Source of the DNA: Kiritimatiellia bacterium
GTDB taxonomy: Bacteria; Verrucomicrobiota; Kiritimatiellia; RFP12; UBA1067
DNA: 12,109 bases
Reading direction: 5' to 3'
Assembly: GCA_017405115.1 (NCBI GenBank)
Contig: JAFRBA010000030.1
Coordinates: 1-12,109 of the forward strand
Shown here: one piece after another, positions 1-6,056 of the stretch
How positions within the stretch are numbered: position 1 is the first letter of the stretch
Layout of the letters: each line of letters opens with the position of its first letter
Made by a program: the position numbers and the translations under genes
The notes under the pieces: generated by a model
Database searches by the model: none
What the model was told of the DNA's origin: nothing
What the model saw: only the letters and a program-made list of their open reading frames with translations

Positions 1-66
1 CGCACCCCTGTAGCCACCGCTTCGCGGCTCGCCTTCGGCTCGGGGGATACGGCCGCTGGGCACTAA
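1..66 (+). CDS. Possible 3' end of an upstream gene (partial)
   Basis: Reading from base 1, one + frame stays open for 21 codons and ends in TAA at 64-66, a short distance before the hairpin terminator at 84-125. That is the expected arrangement for the tail of a gene running into the window. The residues (many A, T, S, G, R) show no recognisable motif. The same stretch contains two small TTC-loop hairpins, so it could equally be an intergenic or dispersed repeat. Evidence is weak because 21 open codons in GC-rich DNA are common by chance. Confidence 0.2.
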   Translation, partial: RTPVATASRLAFGSGDTAAGH

Positions 67-83
67 GACACTTCCAACGCATT

Positions 84-125
84 AAAAAACGATCCAGGGA
101 CCCCGAAGGGGAAGGATCGGGTTTT
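84..125. terminator. Bidirectional hairpin terminator upstream of serA
   Basis: The outer stem CGATCC (90-95) pairs with GGATCG (114-119). The inner stem CCCC (101-104) pairs with GGGG (108-111) around a GAA loop. A6 lies on the left (84-89) and GGTTTT on the right (120-125). Read leftward on the minus strand it has a good six-base U tract. Read rightward the U tract is only four bases. It probably insulates serA from an upstream unit. Confidence 0.65.
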
Positions 126-179
126 GATGCGTCGGCCGTAGCGAAATGACGCTTGGCCGTCGCAGGCCGCCGGGATTTG

Positions 180-188
180 TGCTATAAT
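180..188 (+). promoter_or_regulatory. serA promoter, extended -10 (TGCTATAAT)
   Basis: A perfect TATAAT hexamer at 183-188 is preceded by TGC, giving a consensus extended -10 element. No convincing -35 hexamer lies 16-18 bp upstream, so the extended -10 probably compensates. The start of transcription is expected near 194-196, which leaves a leader of about 60 nt before the serA ATG. Confidence 0.65.
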
Positions 189-193
189 ATCGT

Positions 194-215
194 GTGCCGT
201 CATGCGTGACGGCGC
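194..215 (+). promoter_or_regulatory. Hairpin at the predicted 5' end of serA mRNA
   Basis: GTGCCGTCA (194-202) pairs with TGACGGCGC (207-215) around a TGCG loop, giving nine pairs including one T-G wobble. It begins almost exactly at the predicted transcription start, so it may be a 5' stabilising stem-loop or a palindromic operator just downstream of the -10. No known riboswitch is recognised in this short leader. Confidence 0.5.
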
Positions 216-254
216 AATTCCACGATAAACTCTACGGAAGAAAGAAGGAGAAAG

Positions 255-1421
255 ATGAACTACAAGTACACCTGCCTCAATCCGATAGCGGATTGCGGGC
301 TTGAGAACCTTCCCGACGGATACGTCCGCACCGAGAAGTTCGAGGATGCCGACGCCGTCTTCGTGCGTTCCGCGAAGATGGACGAGCTGACCCCGGGGGC
401 TAACCTGCTGGCGGTCGCGCGCGCAGGAGCCGGAGTGAACAACATACCGCATGCCGAGTACGCGAAGAAGGGCATTGTGGTCTTCAACACGCCAGGCGCC
501 AACGCCAACGGAGTGAAGGAGCTTGTGATCGCGGGCATGCTCCTCGCGAGCCGCGACATCGTCGGCGGCATCGAGTGGGTGAAGGAGAACGCCGCCGACC
601 CCGCGGTCGGCAAGGCCGCCGAGAAGGCCAAGAAGGCGTTCGCCGGCACCGAGATCCAGGGCAAGAGGCTCGGCGTCATCGGCCTCGGCGCAATCGGCCA
701 GAAGGTCGCGAACGCCGCCGTCTGCCTTGGCATGGAGGTCTTCGGCTACGACCCGTACATGTCGGTGGACGCGGCCTGGAACCTCGACCATGCCGTAAAG
801 CACTGCAAGAACGTCGAGGCCATCTACCGCGCCTGCGACTACATCACGATCCACGTTCCCGCGCTGGAGTCCACCAAGGGCATGATAAACGCCGAGGCGA
901 TCGCCATGATGAAGACCGGCGTCATCATCATAAACGCCGCGCGCGACGCGCTTGTCAACGAAAAGGACGTGCTCGAAGCCATCGAGGCCGGCAAGGTGCG
1001 CCGCTACGTCTCCGACTTCCCCAACGCCACGACCGCGGGCAAGAAGGGCTGCATCGTCATCCCGCACCTCGGCGCGTCCACCGCCGAGGCGGAGGACAAC
1101 TGCGCGGTGATGGCGGTCAAGGAGATGCGGGACTACCTGGAGAACGGCAACATCGTCAACTCCGTGAACTACCCGGCGTGCTCGCTCGGCCCGGCCAACA
1201 AGGCAGGCCGCGTGGCGATCTGCCACAAGAACGTCGCGAACATGATCGGCACGTTCACGTCGATCCTCGGAACGGCCGGGGTCAACATCGACGCGATCGC
1301 CAACAAGAGCCGCGGCGACTTCGCCTACTCCCTGATCGACACCGACTCGCCAGTGCCGGACGACGTCGTCAAGGCCCTGGCCGCCTCCGAGGCGGTCATC
1401 CGCGTGCGCATCGTCCGCTGA
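255..1421 (+). CDS. serA: D-3-phosphoglycerate dehydrogenase
   Basis: This cytoplasmic 388-residue enzyme oxidises 3-phosphoglycerate to 3-phosphohydroxypyruvate with NAD+, the first step of serine synthesis. The substrate-binding segment reads ARAGAGVNNIP...VFNTPGANANGVKELV. The Rossmann motif GLGAIG sits in GKRLGVIGLGAIGQKVAN. The catalytic Arg is R230 (NAARDALV) and the catalytic His is H271 (PHLGAST). The last ~70 residues (from RVAICHKN) form an ACT domain, which usually mediates serine feedback. The overall pattern (KVRRYVSDFPNATTAGKKG, EDNCAVMA, ENGNIVNSVNYP) matches the ~387-residue form common in clostridia. The Glu that follows the conserved Asp in the E. coli enzyme is not evident. 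The ATG has AAGGAG at 245-250. The gene stands alone between a terminator and a hairpin. Confidence 0.95.
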   Translation: MNYKYTCLNPIADCGLENLPDGYVRTEKFEDADAVFVRSAKMDELTPGANLLAVARAGAGVNNIPHAEYAKKGIVVFNTPGANANGVKELVIAGMLLASRDIVGGIEWVKENAADPAVGKAAEKAKKAFAGTEIQGKRLGVIGLGAIGQKVANAAVCLGMEVFGYDPYMSVDAAWNLDHAVKHCKNVEAIYRACDYITIHVPALESTKGMINAEAIAMMKTGVIIINAARDALVNEKDVLEAIEAGKVRRYVSDFPNATTAGKKGCIVIPHLGASTAEAEDNCAVMAVKEMRDYLENGNIVNSVNYPACSLGPANKAGRVAICHKNVANMIGTFTSILGTAGVNIDAIANKSRGDFAYSLIDTDSPVPDDVVKALAASEAVIRVRIVR

Positions 1422-1448
1422 CAGCGCGCGTCGAGACGGTGCCGCACG

Positions 1449-1483
1449 AGAGGGGGTGCTGCTACAATGCAGCGCCCCCCTCT
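1449..1483. terminator. GC-rich hairpin downstream of serA, without U tract
   Basis: GGGGG-T-GCTGC (1452-1462) pairs with GCAGC-G-CCCCC (1469-1479) around a TACAAT loop. An outer AGA/TCT extension adds three pairs with one bulged C. It lies 28 nt past the serA stop and is followed by AGATTCATG rather than a T run. It is therefore a terminator-like or 3'-end-protecting hairpin, not a classical intrinsic terminator. The loop also forms an extended -10 sequence, TGCTACAAT (1460-1468), which might be a promoter instead. Confidence 0.5.
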
Positions 1484-1529
1484 AGATTCATGCCCTTTGC
1501 GCAAGCTGAACATTCGCGGCCAAAATTTA

Positions 1530-1538
1530 TGATATAAT
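1530..1538 (+). promoter_or_regulatory. Promoter of the beta-helix/glycan locus (TGATATAAT)
   Basis: TATAAT at 1533-1538 is preceded by TGA, an extended -10 consensus. The surrounding 1520-1540 stretch is strikingly A/T-rich against the GC-rich background. No good -35 box is seen at 16-18 bp. The predicted start near 1545 gives a leader of about 53 nt to the ATG at 1598. No strong promoter is apparent in the later gaps, so this may drive all four genes to 10798. Confidence 0.65.
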
Positions 1539-1597
1539 ACCAATGTCTGGTGAAGTCGTTGTAGTGTGGCCGTTTGAACAGCATTGAAAGGAGTCGC

Positions 1598-3880
1598 ATG
1601 ATAAAGCAAGCTAGGGGCGCAGTGCTTTGCCTTTGTCCGCTGATAGCCCTCTGCGGCATTGCTCAGACCTGCACATGGAATGGTGCTGCGTCGGGCTACT
1701 GGGACGACGGCGCGAACTGGTCAACGGGCGCCGCGCCGCAGGCCGGCGACGACGTCGTGATAAACACGTGGATCAACAACTCGTTCTCCGTCTACATCAC
1801 GAATTCGACGCCCGTGCTCAAGTCGCTGAAACTTGCGGAAACTTACATCTGCACCCTGGTGACCACGAACTGGAACACGTGCATCCGTGCAGAAGACATT
1901 ACAATCGGCAAGAAGGGCATACTTACTTGTGCGAGAAACTACGATCTGGCAGACACCAACGACATGAGCCGCATCTTCATTGCGTGCTCCAACCTTACGA
2001 TTGCCGCCGGCGGCAAGATTGATGTCGACGGCAAGGGATACGACATGACCGGTGGGTCTGGAAATGCGAATCCCGGTCTTGGTCCCGGTTTTGGAAGCGG
2101 CGTGGGGACAAGTACGGTAACGCAGTACGGGGCGTCGCACGGAGGTTATGGCGGAACATGGCGTGGAAGGGGTAGGCTTCCTTACGACAATCCTGCCGCA
2201 CCTGTATACCCTGGATCCAGTGGAGGAAGGACGCAATATGGCAGCTCAATAAGTGGCGGCGGAGGAGCGGTGCGCATCGTTGCGACCGGCACTGTCACTG
2301 TGAACGGCTCAATCCTCGCGTCTGCAGAGAATACAGCGAAGTACAACACGGATGCGCTTGCAAACGACAATACCGCAGGCTCCGGCGGCAGCATCTTCAT
2401 AGAAACGTCGGTGTTCAGGGGCTTGAATGGAGTTCTGCGGGCGGATGGCGGATCGACGTCGTGCCCGACGAACAGTAACACCGGCCGCGTCGGCGGAGGC
2501 GGTATGATCGCAGTCCACTACGACACGTCGCTTCAGCAGGACGGCGACGTCTCGGGCATGACGATATCCGCTGCGCCGGGCATCTACAAGATGAAGAACT
2601 GGACGCTGCCCCTCGTGTCGAACGACCTCTACCGTTCGGAGGGCGGACTCGGCACGCTGTGGTTCTCAGACGCCAAGATGCTTGAAAGCCTTGGCACTGG
2701 TATTACGGGGCGGCTGGAAAGCTTCACGAACCTCACGCTTGACTCTCTTACTGTCACGGCGGGTCACGTCGCGTTCCCGAAGCAGGGCGGGACGGTGACC
2801 GTTCTGGGCGACTTGGTGGTGTCCGGTTCGACTGCGCGCGTCGAGTTCGGCGGCGACTTCGCAACAAACCACCATGGCAGCGCGACGCTCTGGTCGGATG
2901 TTCCGCAGCAGCTGGCGGTTGGCGGAAATCTGCGCGTCATCGACGGCGCGCGAATGGACGTGCGCTCTGCCAAGACGAACGAGACATACGGAACCGTGGG
3001 GGCTCTTGTCAATGTGTCTGGGGTGATGGAGATAACCGGCGGCGGTTCCGTATATTCCTGGTCTGACGTTTTGGTTGGAGGATCGCCGCGTTTCGAGGTC
3101 GGTTCTTTGTTCGTTGGCGCAGATTCTCGTTTTACGGCCAATGAGCGTGGCTATGTGGGAATATTTTGTCTTTATCAGACGGCCAGTGTCCCTGGTGGGG
3201 ATCCCTATGGTCCGAGAAGAGGAAAAAGCGAAAGCTCAAGCGATCAAATAGTGATTTCTTCCGGCGGCGGACATGGAGGCATTGGAGGTGGAAGGGTCAA
3301 CAATTCTGGAGGGAAAACCTACGACGACCCGTATTATCCGGTATTGCCCGGTTCTGGTGGCACGAGTTCTTCCGGATGGGCTTACCACGGCGGAAATGGA
3401 GGCGGGGTCATAGACGTGCGGGCTAGCGGAGCCATAACGATAGAGGGCGAGGTTTCTGCAAACGGTGGGAGTGGGTCGGAATGCAACAACAAGAACGGTA
3501 CTACCGGCGGCGCAGGCGGTACGGTTTTTCTATACGGAGAAACCGTCACATCTTCAGTAGGATCAGTCATATCGGTGGAGGGGGGCGACGCATATGCCAA
3601 TGACGATAACCATTCGTATACTGGCGGCGGCGGCGGACGCATCTCGATATGGGCGGGCGCGGCGATGTCCACGAACGGCGTCCGGACTGCGCGCGTAACG
3701 CGCGGCACGAATGCCGTGGAGTTCGCGTCGTCGCTCATAAGCCTGGCCGGCGAGGTCTCGGCGGCCGGCGGTGTCGCGACCAAAGTGTGGAGCTCGAAAT
3801 GCAATCCATGGGGGGACGACGGCACCATCTGGCTCACGAGCATCGAACCGCCTCGTGGAGGGTGCTTGATCTTCAGGTGA
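1598..3880 (+). CDS. Secreted glycine-rich beta-helix surface protein with duplicated module
   Basis: This 760-residue protein is predicted to be exported. The ATG at 1598 is chosen over an in-frame TTG at 1574 because GAAAGGAG lies just upstream at 1586-1593. Residues 1-23 (MIKQARGAVLCLCPLIALCG) look like a Sec signal peptide. It is followed by the WNGAASGYWDDGANWSTG..P..GDDVVIN segment seen at the start of many autotransporter-like repeat proteins. Residues ~181-309 and ~559-687 are two copies of one module: HGGxGG, then YD(D/N)Pxx PxxPGSxGG, a GGGxxxVxAxGxxTV/I beta stretch and GGGG(R/M)I. Beta-rich sequence lies between them. No transmembrane segment, beta-barrel or PEP-CTERM tail is evident; it ends PPRGGCLIFR. 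It is probably an adhesin or surface scaffold, with no enzyme motif seen. It is more A/T-rich than its neighbours. Confidence 0.8.
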   Translation: MIKQARGAVLCLCPLIALCGIAQTCTWNGAASGYWDDGANWSTGAAPQAGDDVVINTWINNSFSVYITNSTPVLKSLKLAETYICTLVTTNWNTCIRAEDITIGKKGILTCARNYDLADTNDMSRIFIACSNLTIAAGGKIDVDGKGYDMTGGSGNANPGLGPGFGSGVGTSTVTQYGASHGGYGGTWRGRGRLPYDNPAAPVYPGSSGGRTQYGSSISGGGGAVRIVATGTVTVNGSILASAENTAKYNTDALANDNTAGSGGSIFIETSVFRGLNGVLRADGGSTSCPTNSNTGRVGGGGMIAVHYDTSLQQDGDVSGMTISAAPGIYKMKNWTLPLVSNDLYRSEGGLGTLWFSDAKMLESLGTGITGRLESFTNLTLDSLTVTAGHVAFPKQGGTVTVLGDLVVSGSTARVEFGGDFATNHHGSATLWSDVPQQLAVGGNLRVIDGARMDVRSAKTNETYGTVGALVNVSGVMEITGGGSVYSWSDVLVGGSPRFEVGSLFVGADSRFTANERGYVGIFCLYQTASVPGGDPYGPRRGKSESSSDQIVISSGGGHGGIGGGRVNNSGGKTYDDPYYPVLPGSGGTSSSGWAYHGGNGGGVIDVRASGAITIEGEVSANGGSGSECNNKNGTTGGAGGTVFLYGETVTSSVGSVISVEGGDAYANDDNHSYTGGGGGRISIWAGAAMSTNGVRTARVTRGTNAVEFASSLISLAGEVSAAGGVATKVWSSKCNPWGDDGTIWLTSIEPPRGGCLIFR
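2138..2524 (+). repeat. Beta-helix module, copy 1 (protein-level repeat)
   Basis: Residues ~181-309 of the surface protein run from HGGYGG through YDNPAAPVYPGSSGG to GGGGMIAVHYD. The spacing from the first His to the YD motif is 15 residues and to the closing poly-Gly motif 118 residues. Copy 2 matches both distances to within about one residue. Confidence 0.65.
3272..3658 (+). repeat. Beta-helix module, copy 2 (protein-level repeat)
   Basis: Residues ~559-687 run from HGGIGG through YDDPYYPVLPGSGG to GGGGGRISIWAG and have the same ~129-residue length as copy 1. The DNA of the two copies is clearly diverged, so the duplication is old. This copy sits in the most A/T-rich part of the gene. Confidence 0.65.
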
Positions 3881-3927
3881 TGATGCCGTGTCTTGGTCTT
3901 GAAGTCTTGCGAGGTGTAGCTGGATGA
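3880..3927 (+). CDS. Possible 15-codon bridging mini-ORF
   Basis: ATGATG at 3880-3885 overlaps the stop of the beta-helix gene as TGATG. The frame reads MMPCLGLEVLRGVAG and ends in TGA at 3925-3927, which overlaps the next start as ATGA. It therefore joins the two flanking genes exactly. Only a weak AGG lies in front of it. It might transfer ribosomes across the 43-bp gap rather than encode a functional peptide, or it may be chance. Confidence 0.25.
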   Translation: MMPCLGLEVLRGVAG

Positions 3928-6056
3928 TCTTGACATCTATCATACTGGCGGCCGCAGTTGGCGCAGGCGGCGCGGAGGCGCGGGTCGACGTGCACCCGCA
4001 GAGCTTCGACGCCGGAGGCTGGAGCCTCGATTCGCAGTTCATGGACGTGATGGGCTCGCCGTACCTGCTTGCGCACGGCCTGGGCGAGCGCGTCCTGGAC
4101 GCCAGGGCGGAGGTCGTGTTTCCGGAAAATGGCGAATACCGCGTGTGGGTGAGGTCCCGCAACTGGGCCGACGGTTCCCCCGGCAGGTTCCGCGTGCTGG
4201 TGGACGGTCGGCCGCTTGGCAAGGTATTCGGCGCAGGCTCGCGCGAGTGGGCCTGGGAGGATGGCGGAACGGTGAAGATCGCCAGTGCGCGGGCGACCGT
4301 TGCGCTTGAGGACTTGACGGGCTTCGACGGGCGGTGCGCTGGCATTGTGTTCTCAAGGGGCGGCGCAAGGCCGGAAGGGGCCCTGAAGGTCGGCGCCGCC
4401 GCCGTTGCCGAGACCGTCAAGGCGGATTTCGTGGTCGTCGGCGGAGGGCTTGCCGGGACGTGCGCGGCTGTCGCGGCGGCGCGGCGCGGCATGAAGGTGG
4501 CGCTCGTGCAGGACCGGCCCATTCTTGGCGGAAACGCGTCCGCCGAGATCCGCGTGTGGAGCGCCGGAGAGATGAAGCACCCGATCGTGGCGGAGCTGCG
4601 CGGGCGGTTCAAGATACAGGACGAGAACCTTGCGCTCAGCGACGCGCGGCGGATGAGAATCGTCTCGGACGAGAAGAACATCGACCTCAGGGTTTCCACC
4701 CGGGCGTTTGGCGTGGAGACGAACGAAGTCGGCGCAATAGCCGCGGTGAAGGCGATCGACCTGAAGACATGCAGGGTCGTTCGCTTCGAGGCGCCGCTCT
4801 TCTGCGACGCCACCGGCGACGGCTGGGTAGGGTTCTGGGCCGGCGCGGACTGGCGCATGGGCCGCGAGGCGAAGGGCGAGTTCGGCGAGGACCTCGCCCC
4901 CGACAGGGCGGACGGCGACACGCTTGGCGCGTCCATCATGTGGACGAGCGTGGAGGCGAACGTGCCGTCTGCGTTTTCCGCCCCTTGGGCCGAGCCGCAT
5001 GCGCAGGGACAGGTCGCAGTCAACGGCGAGTGGTTCTGGGAGTACGGCATCCACCATGACATGATAGCCGAGGCGGAGATGATCCGCGACAGGCTCTTCC
5101 TCGCCATATATGGAGCGTTCTCGCTTGCGAAGAAAGACCCCGTGAACGCGAACAGGGTGCTGAACTTCTGCCCGTATCTTCTCGGCAAGCGCGAGTCCCG
5201 CCGCCTCATGGGCGACTACATCTATTCGCAGAGGGACATTACGGAACTGCGCGAATTCGAGGACTCCATCGCCTCGGCCTCCTGGGGCATCGACCTGCAC
5301 CGCGACGACCGCCGGCAGGGCGTGGACTTCCTCTCCACGAGCGAAGGCCCGCAGTACGGGCGGTACTGGATTCCGTACAGGTGCATCTACTCGCGGAACG
5401 TGCGGAACCTCTTCATGGCGGGACGCTGCTTCAGCTGCACGCATGTGGGTCTGGGCGGGCCAAGGGTGATAAACACGCTCGGGCAGATGGGCGTCGCGGC
5501 GGGCGAGGCGGCGGCCATGTGCCGCGAGCTGGGCGAGACTCCGCGCGGCATATGGAAGGGTGGCCACGTCAGGGAGCTTCAGCGGAGGCTCGGCGGCGGG
5601 TTCCCGGGCTGTCCGGACCCGAAGACGGAGAAGTGGGCGGTGGTCGACGACGAGACGCCGGGCGTCAAGTTCGGATGGGGCTGGTGGACAAAGTTCAACG
5701 TGAACGGCGAGCAGGTCGGCCACATGACGCATTTCGCGGGGCGGGGCGCGGACGTCGCGGTCTATCCACTGCCTGTCGTCAGAAAGGGGCGTTATGTGTT
5801 GATGGGCCGCACGCCGTACGAGCCAAACGCCGCGCTTGGGTCGTCCACCGCGTTTGAAGTCACGTCGGACGGCAAGACCGTCGCGTTTGCCGCGGACCAG
5901 GCCCAGGCGACGGGGACATGGCGCAGGCTGGGAGAGTTCGAGCTCGCGCCGGGCGCAACGCTCAAGATACTCCCTGCGAAGTCGAAGGGTTTTGTGGTTG
6001 CCGATGGCTTCGCACTTGTTGACGCCGACGCGGCCGGAGAGCGGGGTTCGGAATGA
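3924..6056 (+). CDS. Exported FAD-dependent oxidoreductase with flanking beta-sandwich domains
   Basis: This 710-residue protein resembles the FAD_oxidored (PF12831-like) family, whose substrates are mostly unknown. GAGGTG at 3911-3916 gives correct ribosome spacing. A stop at 3900-3902 rules out a longer start. Residues 1-19 (MILTSIILAAAVGAGGAEA) look like a signal peptide but carry no basic residue. Residues ~20-150 form a beta-sandwich-like domain (ENGEYRVWVRSRNW, RVLVDG). The dinucleotide-binding GGGLAG lies at 173-178, with the RPILGGNASAEIR segment after it. CDATGDGWVGFWAGA follows, and the second FAD contact is FMAGRCFSCTH...GGPRVINTLGQMG. The C-terminal ~130 residues (VVDDETPG ... TGTWRRLGEFEL ... 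VVADGFALV) resemble a golvesin-C-like sandwich. Its stop overlaps the next start (ATGA), implying coupling. It is perhaps an oxidase or dehydrogenase of sugars. Confidence 0.85.
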   Translation: MILTSIILAAAVGAGGAEARVDVHPQSFDAGGWSLDSQFMDVMGSPYLLAHGLGERVLDARAEVVFPENGEYRVWVRSRNWADGSPGRFRVLVDGRPLGKVFGAGSREWAWEDGGTVKIASARATVALEDLTGFDGRCAGIVFSRGGARPEGALKVGAAAVAETVKADFVVVGGGLAGTCAAVAAARRGMKVALVQDRPILGGNASAEIRVWSAGEMKHPIVAELRGRFKIQDENLALSDARRMRIVSDEKNIDLRVSTRAFGVETNEVGAIAAVKAIDLKTCRVVRFEAPLFCDATGDGWVGFWAGADWRMGREAKGEFGEDLAPDRADGDTLGASIMWTSVEANVPSAFSAPWAEPHAQGQVAVNGEWFWEYGIHHDMIAEAEMIRDRLFLAIYGAFSLAKKDPVNANRVLNFCPYLLGKRESRRLMGDYIYSQRDITELREFEDSIASASWGIDLHRDDRRQGVDFLSTSEGPQYGRYWIPYRCIYSRNVRNLFMAGRCFSCTHVGLGGPRVINTLGQMGVAAGEAAAMCRELGETPRGIWKGGHVRELQRRLGGGFPGCPDPKTEKWAVVDDETPGVKFGWGWWTKFNVNGEQVGHMTHFAGRGADVAVYPLPVVRKGRYVLMGRTPYEPNAALGSSTAFEVTSDGKTVAFAADQAQATGTWRRLGEFELAPGATLKILPAKSKGFVVADGFALVDADAAGERGSE

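Noticed and set aside
17..39. Two adjacent TTC-loop mini-hairpins at the left edge, possibly a dispersed repeat or tRNA fragment
   Set aside because: The stems are only 3-4 bp and nothing resembling a tRNA arm set is present. A second genomic copy would be needed to call a repeat.
1574..1597. TTG at 1574 as the start of the beta-helix protein
   Set aside because: The ATG at 1598 has GAAAGGAG right before it and gives a normal K/R-plus-hydrophobic leader. The TTG start would put eight polar residues before the signal peptide.
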